Shown here piece after piece: positions 35,576-44,893 of a DNA stretch of 64,000 nt. This stretch comes from UBA4720 sp038227135. GTDB taxonomy: Bacteria; Gemmatimonadota; Gemmatimonadetes; Gemmatimonadales; Gemmatimonadaceae. A model generated the notes under the pieces. That model saw nothing but the letters and a program-made list of their open reading frames with translations. It ran no database searches and had not been told where the DNA came from. How positions within the stretch are numbered: the stretch's first letter is position 1; every line of letters begins with the position of its first letter. The position numbers and the translations under genes are program-made. The DNA is taken from NCBI GenBank assembly GCA_038227135.1, contig JBBRQC010000003.1, positions 1-64,000 of the forward strand. The letters are read 5' to 3'.

Positions 35576-37197
35576 ACCGGAGCCTGTAATCGCCTTCGCC
35601 AGATTCGGCTTCGACGGTGAGCCGGAGCGACAAGTCTTTCCACCAACCCGAGCACGCCGTCCACAGCCAAAGCAAGCGCAGCGGCGGGAAGGGCGCCGGA
35701 GAGAATCATTCGCGTGTCCGCTAGAGCCAGACCCGCGACGATCGGCTCGCCCAGTCCTCCCGCGCCTATGAATGCGGCGAGCGTCGCTGCTCCAACTGTG
35801 ATCACTGCCGCGGTGCGTATTCCGGCCATTATTACCGGCGCCGCCAATGGAAGACGCACCCACATCAATCGCTGCACCGGAGTAGTTCCGAGAGCCTCGG
35901 CGGCGGAGACTGCCTCGGGATCAGCGTCACGCACGCCGGTGTACGTTCCTCGCGCAATCGGATAGAGCGCGTACAGCCATAGCGCCACGAGCGCCGGGAC
36001 AACTCCGACGCCCAGCAGAGGAATCATGAAGGCGAGAAGCGCGATGCTCGGAATAGTCTGCAGAACTCCGAGCGCACCAATCGCAGGCTCCGCCAGTGGC
36101 CGCGCCCGCTCGAGCGCCAGACCGAGCGGGAGTGCCACGATCACCGCCGCGAGCAGTGCGAGCCCGACGAGCAGGAGATGACGGCCGGTCAACGCAGCAA
36201 CGGTCGCCCGCCGATCCCACATGTATCGCGCGAACCCGTCCTGCGCTCGTCCGGATGCTGTGCGCGTTATCTGTGCCCGCCCGGTGAGGCCGAGTGCCGC
36301 AAGAGCGTCGCCGGCCACACGACGCACATCTTCTCCGTCCACCTCCACGCGCCGGTTCAGCTTGCGCATGGTCTGCTCGTCGAGCCGTCCGCTCAGAATC
36401 GTGAGCGCCGCGATGGCGTCAGGCGCTCGCTGCTCGAGTCTGCTGGACACGAGCGCGGCAGCTTCGTAGGGTGGAAAGAAATGCCGGTCGTCCACGAGAG
36501 TGACGAGATCGTATTTCGACAGCAGACCGTCGGTCGAGTATCCATCTATCACATCTACGGCGCCCGACGCGAGCGCCTGGTATTTGACAGCCGGGGCGAG
36601 CGGTCGGACTGAGCGCGGGCGAATTCCATAAACACGCTCCAATCCGACGAGACCATCATTTCGGCCAATGAAATCCGCTGTGAACCCGGCCGTGAGGTTC
36701 TGGCTTTCCCGCGCCAGATCGCTCAGTGTGCGCAGGTGATACCGTGCGGCGCTCTGACGGCTTACGGCGATCGCGTAGGTATTCTGGAATCCGAGTGGCG
36801 GAAGCCAGCGGACGTGATAGAGGTCAGCGAATCGTCGGGCGACGTGCGCGAACACTCTGAGCGGATCCGCGGCGACCGAATCCGAAAGAGAGTCGTGGAG
36901 AACCGCGACCAGACCCGTACCTGTGTATTCGGGATAGACATCGATCCCGTTGGTGCGAAGAGCGCCGAACGCGATCTCGGTAGCGCCAAGCCCCGGACGA
37001 CGATCGACCGAAAAGCCGCGCGACTCGAGTAGCTGCGAGAACATCTCGCACAGCAGATACGATTCTCCGAACGGTTTGGACGCAACGACGACTCGTTGGC
37101 CGCTTCGCGCTGGGGGCGCTGTTTGAGATTGCGCGGTGGCGGACCGCGCTAACATGGCGACACAAAAGAGCAGGCCGAATCTCTGGGCTCTGCTCAC
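35572..37197 (-). CDS. Fused osmolyte-type binding protein and ABC permease
   Basis: 541-residue fusion. After a signal peptide, residues about 34-300 form an OpuC/OsmF-like binding protein for quaternary amines (VVVASKPFGESYLLCEMFSQLLE, IDVYPEYTGTGLVAVL, DVIDGYSTDGLLSKYDLVTL, then DRHFFPPYEAAALV). Residues about 340-530 form a binding-protein-dependent permease (ALLAAVIVALPLGLALE, LGVLQTIPSIALLAFMIPLLG, and the ATPase-contact loop near AEALGTTPVQRLMWVRLPLAAPVI). Betaine, choline, carnitine or a thiol-betaine are possible ligands. It begins inside the ATPase stop (GTGA overlap), so a two-gene importer is complete. Confidence 0.9.
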   Translation of the reverse strand: MSRAQRFGLLFCVAMLARSATAQSQTAPPARSGQRVVVASKPFGESYLLCEMFSQLLESRGFSVDRRPGLGATEIAFGALRTNGIDVYPEYTGTGLVAVLHDSLSDSVAADPLRVFAHVARRFADLYHVRWLPPLGFQNTYAIAVSRQSAARYHLRTLSDLARESQNLTAGFTADFIGRNDGLVGLERVYGIRPRSVRPLAPAVKYQALASGAVDVIDGYSTDGLLSKYDLVTLVDDRHFFPPYEAAALVSSRLEQRAPDAIAALTILSGRLDEQTMRKLNRRVEVDGEDVRRVAGDALAALGLTGRAQITRTASGRAQDGFARYMWDRRATVAALTGRHLLLVGLALLAAVIVALPLGLALERARPLAEPAIGALGVLQTIPSIALLAFMIPLLGVGVVPALVALWLYALYPIARGTYTGVRDADPEAVSAAEALGTTPVQRLMWVRLPLAAPVIMAGIRTAAVITVGAATLAAFIGAGGLGEPIVAGLALADTRMILSGALPAAALALAVDGVLGLVERLVAPAHRRSRIWRRRLQAPV

Positions 37198-37949
37198 GCC
37201 TGTAATGCCTCGAGGCCGGCGCGAGCGCGCTCGATCAGTCGGGCAACGTACTCCGTCGCCGGCGCAGAAATCAGAGTGCGCATAGTGCCGCTCTGTTCCA
37301 CTCGTCCCTTCCTCATTACCACTACTTCGTCGGCGAGGCGTCCGGCTTCAGCCAGATCGTGCGTCACGAGCAGAGTGGTAACGGAGAGATTCCGACGAAG
37401 TGTATCGAACGCCTCCTGGAGATCGGCCCGCGAGATTGCGTCGAGCGCACCGAAAGGCTCATCCAGAAGCACGACGCCAGGTCGCGCCGCGATGCTTCGA
37501 GCCAGAGCCACGCGTTGACGCTGGCCGCCCGACAATTCATGCGGGAATCGCGAGCCGAACGTCTCCGCGGGAAGTCCCACGAGCTCGAGTGCGTTCCGCG
37601 CCGCATCGTCAGCGTCACTCATTTGCTGCAGCGTCGGAACGAGGGCAACATTTCTCAATACCCTCCAGTGTGGCAAGAGGCCGCCGTGCTGCTGGACGTA
37701 GCCCATTTGTCTTCGCAGCAAAACCGGAGGCTGGGCGCGAACATCCGTATCGCCCACTCTCACTTCGCCGCGCTCCGGCTCCACGAGTCGATTGAAGCAG
37801 CGCAGCAGTGTGGTTTTGCCGGACCCGCTTTCTCCGACCAGCGCGACGGCCTTGCCTGCTGGTACGTCGATGCTCACGTCGTCGAGCGCGACCACGCTCC
37901 CGAATCGATGCGAGATATTCCGCGCAGTTAACGAAGTCGGCATAGGCAT
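37194..37949 (-). CDS. ABC importer ATPase (OpuBA/ProV-like, no CBS domains)
   Basis: 251-residue ATPase with Walker A GESGSGKT, Q-loop MGYVQQHGGLLPHW, signature LSGGQRQR, Walker B GVVLLDEPFGALD and H-loop VTHDLAEAG. It is the partner of the overlapping binding protein-permease fusion. OpuA/OpuC-type ATPases often carry C-terminal CBS domains that sense ionic strength; here the protein ends soon after the NBD, so that control is absent. The start is uncertain among ATG 37949, ATG 37943 and TTG 37973; I chose 37949. Confidence 0.9.
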   Translation of the reverse strand: MPMPTSLTARNISHRFGSVVALDDVSIDVPAGKAVALVGESGSGKTTLLRCFNRLVEPERGEVRVGDTDVRAQPPVLLRRQMGYVQQHGGLLPHWRVLRNVALVPTLQQMSDADDAARNALELVGLPAETFGSRFPHELSGGQRQRVALARSIAARPGVVLLDEPFGALDAISRADLQEAFDTLRRNLSVTTLLVTHDLAEAGRLADEVVVMRKGRVEQSGTMRTLISAPATEYVARLIERARAGLEALQA

Positions 37950-38085
37950 AAGAGTGACAGCAGCGTGACTCAACCGCTATCACCTATCGCGGAATTGCGG
38001 CAATTGCTGACCGCGCGGCTCGGATTCCGGCCGTTCCGGCGCATCTGTTGCGGTGACCCAATTCCGTACCGCTTCAGGAATTCCA

Positions 38086-39093
38086 ATGAGCCCTGCTAAC
38101 ACTTCGAAAAAACGCCGTTTTGGATCCCAGGGCCTTCAGGCCTTCCCCATCGGTCTGGGCTGTATGGGGATGTCCGAGTTTTACGGACCCAGTAACGAAA
38201 AGGAGTCGATAGCGACTATTCATCGCGCCCTCGAGCTCGGCATCGACATGCTCGACACCGCAGATATGTACGGGCCGTTCAAGAACGAAGAGCTGGTTGG
38301 ACGGGCTATCAAGGGGAAGCGCGATCGCGTCATCGTCGCCACCAAGTTCGGCAACGTACGCGATGCAAAGGATCCGACCAAGCGCAGCATCAACGGCCGG
38401 CCGGAATACGTGAAGCAGGCGTGCGAGGGGTCTCTCAAGAGATTGGGCGTCGAGACGATCGATCTTTACTACCAGCACCGCGTCGATCCAAACACGCCAA
38501 TCGAGGACACCGTGGGTGCGATGGCCGACCTGGTCCGCGAGGGAAAGGTGCGCTACCTCGGACTATCCGAGGCCGCGGTCAACACGATTCGCAGAGCGCA
38601 CAAGGTTCACCCGATCAGCGTAGTGCAAACCGAATATTCGCTGTGGACGCGCGATCCTGAGGAAGGATTGCTGGATGCGCTTCGCACACTGGAAATCGGT
38701 TTCGTCGCTTACAGTCCGCTCGGCCGCGGTTTTCTCACCGGACAGATCAGGCGAATCGAAGATCTGGCCGAGGACGATTTCAGGAGACAGAACCCGCGCT
38801 TTCAGGGAGAGAACTTCCAGAAGAATTTGGAGTTGGTCGCGAAGGTGGAAGAGATCGCGAAGGAGCACAAATGCACTCCGGCCCAGCTCGCCCTGGCGTG
38901 GGTGCTCGCTCAGGGGGACGATATTGTTCCTATTCCAGGCACCAGACATCCCGAGCGTGTCGAAGAGAATGCCGGTGCATTGAACGTCGTGCTATCCGAG
39001 AATGATCTCAGGCGAATCGACGTGGCCGCGCCAAAGGGAGCAGCTGCCGGAGCGCGCTATGCCGAGGGAGGGATGAAAGCGGTCAACATCTGA
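38086..39093 (+). CDS. Aldo/keto reductase (second copy in the window)
   Basis: 335-residue NADPH-dependent aldo/keto reductase of the YajO/IolS-like group. The start is ATG 38086, with AGGA about 7 nt upstream; GTG 38053 would add an odd leader. The tetrad is Asp and Tyr in LDTADMYGPFKNEELVG, Lys in IVATKFGN, and His in LYYQHRVDP. Family segments VRYLGLSEAA, VQTEYSLWTRDPE and PIPGTRHPERVEENAGA are present. Enzymes of this group often reduce small aldehydes or ketones; the physiological substrate is unknown. It is divergent from the ABC importer and convergent with the helicase. Confidence 0.92.
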   Translation: MSPANTSKKRRFGSQGLQAFPIGLGCMGMSEFYGPSNEKESIATIHRALELGIDMLDTADMYGPFKNEELVGRAIKGKRDRVIVATKFGNVRDAKDPTKRSINGRPEYVKQACEGSLKRLGVETIDLYYQHRVDPNTPIEDTVGAMADLVREGKVRYLGLSEAAVNTIRRAHKVHPISVVQTEYSLWTRDPEEGLLDALRTLEIGFVAYSPLGRGFLTGQIRRIEDLAEDDFRRQNPRFQGENFQKNLELVAKVEEIAKEHKCTPAQLALAWVLAQGDDIVPIPGTRHPERVEENAGALNVVLSENDLRRIDVAAPKGAAAGARYAEGGMKAVNI

Positions 39094-39103
39094 TCCGCAC
39101 TTC

Positions 39104-40450
39104 CTACCGCCCGCGGTAACGCTGCCGTGACCGTCCACTGCGAGAGCTTCCGCTGCGGGGTCCCGATTCCTGTGAGTTTTGTGGCGACCGCCCACCATGC
39201 CCGCCCGCCGGGCGGCCCTGACCATTCGCTTTTGCTCTTGAACGCGCCCTCTCGTCGGCCTTTCTGCCACGAATCGCCGCGATCCGTTCCCCGATCGGAA
39301 TCTCGAGGCGACCCTCCGGCCGCGCATTGTAATCGAAATCCGGAATGGTGACCTGCGGGAGTCGCTTGCCGATCGCCTTCTCGATGGCGCGAAGATCATT
39401 CTGCTCGTCGGGCGCGACAAAGGTGAACGCGTCACCGACTTCGCCCGCACGTGCGGTGCGACCCACGCGGTGGATGTAGTCGTCAGGCGCCTGCGGCACA
39501 TCGAAGTTGACGACGTGTCCAAGCGACTCGATGTCGATTCCCCGAGCCGCAATGTCAGTTGCAACCAGAACTTTGTATTGGCCGTTCTTGAATCCTGCCA
39601 ACGCAGCGGTGCGCTGTCCTTGCGATCGGTTTCCGTGAATTCGCTCCGCCTTGATGCCTCGCTTCACCAGCTGCTCGGCCAGACGGTTCGCTCGGTGCTT
39701 CGTGCGCGTGAACACCAGCGCCTGGGCCATTTCACCACGCTCGAGCAGAGCCAGCAATAGATCCTTTTTCAGATCCTGCTTAACCGGATATACGGCCTGC
39801 GTGATTCCGACCGCGGGCAGCGAACGCCGACCCAGGTCGATCATCAGCGGATTGTGCAGCATCTCCCTCGTGAGCGCGGCGATCGGCGGTGGCATCGTGG
39901 CGCTGAACAAAAGCGTCTGTCGCTTGGCCGGCACCAGCTTGAGTATGCGCTTGATGTCGGGAAGAAAGCCCATGTCCAGCATCCGGTCCGCTTCATCGAG
40001 CACCAGAAATTCGATGTTCTTGAGACTGGCGTATGGTGCGCTGAGATGGTCGAGCAAGCGCCCGGGAGTAGCGATCAGAACATCCACTCCTGCCCGCATC
40101 GCGTGTTCCTGTGGCGCCATGCCCACGCCGCCATAAATCGCCGCGGCTGTGATTGGAGTGTGAACCGCCATCGAATCGAGCGCGGTGAGGATCTGCGCCG
40201 CGAGCTCTCGCGTCGGAGTCACCACCAATGCGCGTGTCTTGCCGCGCGGCTTGTCGAGCAAATGGTGGAGAATCGGCAAAACGAACGCGGCGGTCTTTCC
40301 GCTTCCCGTCATTGCACAGGCGAGAATGTCACGCCCTTCGAGTGCGGCGGGGATTGCCTCGGCCTGAATTGGAGTTGGTCTTTGAAAACCCAGCTCTTTG
40401 AGACCTTTGTGGAGGCTGGGGTGGAGCTTTAATGAAGAAAACGGCAGAAT
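39104..40450 (-). CDS. DEAD-box RNA helicase, RhlE-like, with a non-standard start
   Basis: ATP-dependent RNA helicase of the RhlE/CsdA type. Motifs in order: Q-motif (GFQRPTPIQAEAIP), I (AMTGSGKT), Ia (PTRELAAQI), II (VLDEADRMLD), III (SAT), V (ATDIAARGID), VI (HRVGRTARAG). An Arg/Gly/Ser-rich tail follows and probably binds RNA. The first ATG (40312) lies inside motif I, which would remove the Q-motif. The frame stays open upstream with a normal N-terminus (LPFSSLKLHPSLHKGLKELG), yet no in-frame ATG, GTG or TTG occurs before an in-frame TAG. ATT 40450 or CTG 40447 are the only sensible starts, with AGG 4 or 7 nt upstream. Confidence 0.9.
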   Translation of the reverse strand: MLPFSSLKLHPSLHKGLKELGFQRPTPIQAEAIPAALEGRDILACAMTGSGKTAAFVLPILHHLLDKPRGKTRALVVTPTRELAAQILTALDSMAVHTPITAAAIYGGVGMAPQEHAMRAGVDVLIATPGRLLDHLSAPYASLKNIEFLVLDEADRMLDMGFLPDIKRILKLVPAKRQTLLFSATMPPPIAALTREMLHNPLMIDLGRRSLPAVGITQAVYPVKQDLKKDLLLALLERGEMAQALVFTRTKHRANRLAEQLVKRGIKAERIHGNRSQGQRTAALAGFKNGQYKVLVATDIAARGIDIESLGHVVNFDVPQAPDDYIHRVGRTARAGEVGDAFTFVAPDEQNDLRAIEKAIGKRLPQVTIPDFDYNARPEGRLEIPIGERIAAIRGRKADERARSRAKANGQGRPAGGHGGRSPQNSQESGPRSGSSRSGRSRQRYRGR

Positions 40451-40561
40451 GGCGCCTAGTCGATTAAGTGAGTAATGCGTGTGGTCCTAAAGGTACCTAG
40501 GCCAAGGCTTCTGCCGGCCGGGTATTTACCCCGAAGCCGCAACTCAGTCTGGTTGAACGGC

Positions 40562-42898
40562 TTACAGTCGGAACAAGTAGCTGATCTTTCCGAAAAACCC
40601 ATCCCGTGTGCGCCGCAGATCCTGGAACCTGAACTCGCGCGGCTCTTCGAGCGCTGACCCATAGCCCAAATACAGCAGGGTGCCGGGCACAGGCCGGTAG
40701 CTGAATAGCCAGTCGATGGAGAATTCGTTGGTCGTGCTGCCTGTATCCAGCACACCATTCACGAGAATCGGACTGCCATTGCGATCCTCGAGTGGTGAGC
40801 GCGATCGTGCCGCGTACTGGCCAACCAGTCGCAGAAAGATTGGCGGGCTCACCTGATACTCCACCTTGATCCGTGGAATCGTCTCCGACGAGAATCGCGA
40901 CCCGTCCAGCTTTCGCGCGATGGTTAGCCGGGAGAACGAAAGCGAGCTTCGAATCGCGGTCGTGGGCCGGAGGTCGAGTGCGGCATCGATGCGCGAGCTG
41001 TTGCCTGGTGCGGCTTCGCGGAAAATCGGCACCTGGCTCTCGGTGATGCTCGCCGTTCCGCTGAAGAATCGATACGTGGGCGTCGTCACTCTGAACGATC
41101 CACCCCATTCATTCTTCTCAGGCGGCGGAACGATGAACGCAGCGGTGTCGACGGCCGGACCAATCGATCGCTGCACCATCAATCCGGAGTACAGGGACGG
41201 ATCGAAGGCGAAATAGTTGTGATTCACTGCGCCGCTGAGCTGCCATCCTCCCCGAATAGATGCGGTCGGCGAGATTGACTCGCTGCTCTCAGCCAATCCG
41301 TGACCGGCGCCGGCATTACTCCAGATCCGATTGAAGAAGAAGAACGTGCTGTAGGTCTGTACCAGCGCGCCTTGCGCGCCGTAAAAACTGAGCCGGTTGA
41401 ACACGTTGGCTTGGATGATACCCGTGCGGTTCACAAAACCCGCGGCCGCCTTAAAGCCTGGGTCGAGCGATCTGACAGCGTAATGAAACCCCCACGCCCG
41501 GCCGGTTCGATCCCAATCAGCCTGATAGAGAGATCCATTCCGACGATTGCGCAGGCTGTCCGTCCACGAGCCAGCGGCCTGGAACTGTGCGAAGTATAGT
41601 TTCGAGTGATAGAAACGGAAATCGCCGGCAGCGACACGCGAAAAGCTGGAGCCGTCTTCACGAGTTGTGAGCACGGCACCGAGAGTGTTGCTGGAGCCAT
41701 AGTCGTAGCGAATCCGCGAGACTCCGAACAGCGGAGAATGATTGCCTCCCCACGAGTCCTGCCGATCGTCGCCCACGATCATCGACGCGATGTTGGTCCC
41801 ACCCAGTTTTCCGGTGAGCTTCACTCCACCGAGTGGGGCGACGATTTGTCGAGTGTAGATCAGTTGATTGGGGCTGTCGAACAGCTCCAATCCGTCGAGG
41901 AAGAACGGCCGCTTCTCAGGATAGAAGAGCGCGAACCGCTCGTTGAGCAGTACCTGTCCCACATCGGCTTCGACCTGCGAGAAATCCGGGTTGATCGTCC
42001 CGTTGAGCGTGAGATTCTGTCTGATTCCCCAGCGCACATCTCCACCGAGCTCGGCTTTATTCTGATAGTCCCGATTATTGCCGGTCGCTGGCGAACGATC
42101 CGCATGCGCCGTTACTGTTGGCGTTGCTTCGAGGACGAGCCCGCGTTGCAGATCATGCAACCCATCCAGAGATCCTGACTGGGCGAGGAAGTTGGCGTTG
42201 GCGCGAACCGCCGGGGACCAAGTGTCCTGGAAGCCTGAATGCTGCACCCGACGCAGAATGTGAATTCCCCAGCTCTGCACCCTGCTGTCCTGATAACGAA
42301 GGCTCTTGAACGGTATTCGTACTTCGACTTCGTATCCGCCCTCGACGAGACGTCCCTTCGACTCGAAGAAGTAATCAGGATTTAGGTCGACGCTTCCTTC
42401 GAGTGGATTGATGTTCCGAAATCCTCCGCCGGTTGCTGACGGACCACCCGCTCCACCCGCGAACGTGGAGCTCCGTGTTCCATCCTGCTGAACACCATAC
42501 GGATTCACGCCGAATAGAAATGCGATCTGTCTCGAGTTGTCGGTATCGAGAAGAATCTGGATCTGATCCTCACTGTCGATGTTGTCCCGATTGGCGTGCG
42601 TCGCGCGCACGACGTTCCCGTGCGTCTCTCGCGCGCGAATCCCGAAGTAGATCGCATCGGGCGAGTACCAGACCAGGACTTCGGTTGGCTCCTCCGCTGG
42701 CCGACCATCGACCGGCTGATACTGCGAGAATCCAGTGAGGCGCGCTGCTCGATCCCATATCTGATCATCGAGATTGCCGTCGATGTTGGCTGTCGCGTTG
42801 ATTCGCGGGACATCGACATGGATGCGATTGGCGCGCCCGTTGTACACGAGCGTAGAGTCCTGAAACAAAGCTGCCGCGATGAGAGTGGTGAGGAGCAT
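40562..42898 (-). CDS. DUF5916 outer-membrane-like protein with CBM9-like domain
   Basis: 778-residue exported protein. The N-terminal domain (about 25-200) matches the CBM9-like module that precedes DUF5916: INATANIDGNLDDQIWDRAARL, EPTEVLVWYSPDAIYFGIRARE, SEDQIQILLDTDNSRQIAFLFG. The long C-terminus is beta-rich with repeated amphipathic strands ending in an aromatic residue (GFFGKISYLFRL at the very end), as expected for an outer-membrane barrel. These proteins often accompany hydrolases and TonB systems, but their function is not established. It is divergent from the OmpA gene and monocistronic. Confidence 0.85.
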   Translation of the reverse strand: MLLTTLIAAALFQDSTLVYNGRANRIHVDVPRINATANIDGNLDDQIWDRAARLTGFSQYQPVDGRPAEEPTEVLVWYSPDAIYFGIRARETHGNVVRATHANRDNIDSEDQIQILLDTDNSRQIAFLFGVNPYGVQQDGTRSSTFAGGAGGPSATGGGFRNINPLEGSVDLNPDYFFESKGRLVEGGYEVEVRIPFKSLRYQDSRVQSWGIHILRRVQHSGFQDTWSPAVRANANFLAQSGSLDGLHDLQRGLVLEATPTVTAHADRSPATGNNRDYQNKAELGGDVRWGIRQNLTLNGTINPDFSQVEADVGQVLLNERFALFYPEKRPFFLDGLELFDSPNQLIYTRQIVAPLGGVKLTGKLGGTNIASMIVGDDRQDSWGGNHSPLFGVSRIRYDYGSSNTLGAVLTTREDGSSFSRVAAGDFRFYHSKLYFAQFQAAGSWTDSLRNRRNGSLYQADWDRTGRAWGFHYAVRSLDPGFKAAAGFVNRTGIIQANVFNRLSFYGAQGALVQTYSTFFFFNRIWSNAGAGHGLAESSESISPTASIRGGWQLSGAVNHNYFAFDPSLYSGLMVQRSIGPAVDTAAFIVPPPEKNEWGGSFRVTTPTYRFFSGTASITESQVPIFREAAPGNSSRIDAALDLRPTTAIRSSLSFSRLTIARKLDGSRFSSETIPRIKVEYQVSPPIFLRLVGQYAARSRSPLEDRNGSPILVNGVLDTGSTTNEFSIDWLFSYRPVPGTLLYLGYGSALEEPREFRFQDLRRTRDGFFGKISYLFRL

Positions 42899-43037
42899 CG
42901 GCTAGAATCTATCGCGGACCGACTTACCGCACGAACGCAGGATGATGCGGCCATTTACTCATTTGCTGCCTCAGCCGTCACACAGCGTGGCACCCGAATT
43001 GAACTACCACTTGTGTCTCTTTAAGTGAGTTCAATAC

Positions 43038-43727
43038 GTGAAGATGTCAAATACACAGCGCCTGCACGCTTTGGCCGCACTCTTTGTGGTCGGCTCCGTG
43101 GGAATGAGCGCGTGTGCTAGTCTGAACAAAAAGGAAGAGGGAGCTATAATCGGCGCAACCGCGGGCGCAGCGGTCGGCGGAGTCATCGGCAATCAGACGG
43201 GGTCGACCGCGAAGGGCGCCATCATCGGTGCCGTAGTCGGCGGTACCGCGGGCGCGATCATCGGCCACCAGATGGATCAGCAAGCGAAGGAGCTGAGCCA
43301 GAACATCCAAGGAGCAACGGTCGAGCGCGTGGGCGAGGGAATTCAGGTGACCTTCGCTTCAGGGTTGCTCTTCGCGTTCGACTCGGACTCGATTCAGGCG
43401 GCAGCCGGTACGAATCTGCGTGAGCTCGCCTCGAGCCTCCAGAAGTATCCCGACTCGCAGCTGCTCATCGTCGGGCACACGGACAACGTCGGCGAAGACT
43501 CCTACAATCAACTTCTCTCGCAGCGCCGCTCAAATTCGGCCGCCGCCTACCTCGCGGCGCAGGGCGTGGCGAGAACGCGACTCGCGGCCACTGGCAAGGG
43601 AGAGTCAGAGCCGGTGACGACCAATGAGACCGATGCCGGCCGGCAGAAGAACCGTCGTGTCGAAGTTGCAATTTATGCGAGTGAGGCCTACCGCAATCGT
43701 CTCATGAAGAGCAACCCCGCAGACTGA
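43038..43727 (+). CDS. OmpA-family lipoprotein with glycine-zipper domain
   Basis: 229-residue envelope protein. A lipoprotein signal ends MSACAS (Cys near residue 26). Next is a glycine-zipper segment of two membrane-like helices (residues about 37-80, AIIGATAGAAVGGVIG). Then comes an OmpA/MotB peptidoglycan-binding domain with FDSDSIQAAAGTNLRELA, LLIVGHTDNVGEDSYNQLLSQRR, and NRRVEVAI at the end. The combination is like YiaD. It would tether the outer membrane to peptidoglycan. Start GTG 43038 is chosen for its spacing from AAGTGAG; ATG 43044 is possible. A strong hairpin follows the stop. Confidence 0.92.
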   Translation: MKMSNTQRLHALAALFVVGSVGMSACASLNKKEEGAIIGATAGAAVGGVIGNQTGSTAKGAIIGAVVGGTAGAIIGHQMDQQAKELSQNIQGATVERVGEGIQVTFASGLLFAFDSDSIQAAAGTNLRELASSLQKYPDSQLLIVGHTDNVGEDSYNQLLSQRRSNSAAAYLAAQGVARTRLAATGKGESEPVTTNETDAGRQKNRRVEVAIYASEAYRNRLMKSNPAD

Positions 43728-43750
43728 CATCGGCCATCTTGCTGATGGCT

Positions 43751-43780
43751 GCTCCACCCGGCCGGAAAGGCGGGTGGAGC
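43751..43780 (+). terminator. Hairpin terminator after the OmpA gene
   Basis: A strong stem pairs GCTCCACCCG with CGGGTGGAGC (10 bp), extended by two GC pairs past a bulge, about 25 nt after the stop at 43727. No T-run follows, so it may end transcription only weakly or protect the 3' end. Confidence 0.6.
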
Positions 43781-43813
43781 AACCATTCATCGTGCGCCCG
43801 ACACTAACGAGTC

Positions 43814-44893
43814 ATGAGAACACTTCGACTGCTCGTTCCAATGTCACTGCTCGGAAGTTCCATTTCGGCGCAGCAACCGCTCCCTGGTGCGCAGCCCCCT
43901 CGCCCATCGCCGATCTCGCAAGCCGAGCTGGTGCGACGATTATCGACCTCAGTCGACAGTCTTGCGAAAGCGGGCGCATTCTCGGGTATCACGGTGTTGG
44001 CGAAGGACGGCGCGCCGGTTTTTCAGCACGCGTATGGCATGGCCGATCGTGAACGTAACATTGCCAATAATCTGGAAACGGCCTTCAACCTCGGCTCCAT
44101 CAACAAGGTCTTTACCCAGATCGCGATTCTTCAGCTCGGCGCCGCCGGGAAGCTCAATCTCGATTCGACACTCGCTGTTTACTGGCCCGATTATCCGAAC
44201 AAGACAGTCGCGAGCAAGATCACGATTCGCCAATTGATGCGACACACATCCGGAATCGGAGGAAATATCTTCGACGCGCCGGCCGGTGGAACGAGGCACG
44301 ACGTACGCTCTCTCAAGGATTACCTCGCGCTCTTCGTGAGTGAGCCGCCGCAATTCGAGCCGGGGACGAACAACGCCTACTCGAATGCCGGCTACGTCGT
44401 GCTGGGACTCCTGATCGAGCGGCTGTCTGGCCAGGACTACTACACGTATGTGCGCGACCACATCTTCGAGCCTGCAAACATGACGCGCACGGGATCGTTC
44501 TTCGTGGACTCCTTGCCGGTCAATACGGCAATCGGATACACGACCGGCAAGGAAAACGCGCCGCCGGGATCCTCACTGCATCCGAACACAGAGGAGCTTC
44601 CCGGGCGGGGGAGTTCCGCTGGCGGCGGCTATTCGACCGCGTTGGATCTGCTCAAATTTCTGAAAGCCCTGAGGGAACATCGCATTCCAAACGGGCTTCC
44701 GGCGGGAATCGGAGTCGCGGGCGGCTCAGGCGGTATCAACGGAGTCGTCGAAGGAATGCTCCCCGGAGGGTACGATCTCGTGGTCCTCGGGAATCTCGAT
44801 CCGCCGGCGGCCGAACGCGTTGTCCGGATGACGAGAGGGTGGCTCGGAGTGAACGATGATCGCGGCCCGGGTCCGCGCGGGCCAAAGCGCTAA
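43814..44893 (+). CDS. Class C beta-lactamase-like serine hydrolase
   Basis: 359-residue exported protein (signal peptide about 1-20, then a Pro-rich linker). It has the S-x-x-K motif (Ser95-Lys98 in GSINK) and Tyr-Ser-Asn at 189-191. The usual third motif (KTG or HxG) is replaced by a Gly-rich AGGSGG near residue 308. Members of this family (AmpC/EstB/ClbP-like) include esterases, D-peptidases and amidases, so the name beta-lactamase should not be taken as resistance. It ends with a Pro/Arg-rich tail and shares 4 bp at the stop with the DUF3185 gene opposite. Confidence 0.9.
   Translation: MRTLRLLVPMSLLGSSISAQQPLPGAQPPRPSPISQAELVRRLSTSVDSLAKAGAFSGITVLAKDGAPVFQHAYGMADRERNIANNLETAFNLGSINKVFTQIAILQLGAAGKLNLDSTLAVYWPDYPNKTVASKITIRQLMRHTSGIGGNIFDAPAGGTRHDVRSLKDYLALFVSEPPQFEPGTNNAYSNAGYVVLGLLIERLSGQDYYTYVRDHIFEPANMTRTGSFFVDSLPVNTAIGYTTGKENAPPGSSLHPNTEELPGRGSSAGGGYSTALDLLKFLKALREHRIPNGLPAGIGVAGGSGGINGVVEGMLPGGYDLVVLGNLDPPAAERVVRMTRGWLGVNDDRGPGPRGPKR

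Noticed and set aside
43814..44893. Reading the class C-like hydrolase as an antibiotic-resistance AmpC
   Set aside because: The third motif is missing and the family is broad; resistance is not supported by the sequence.
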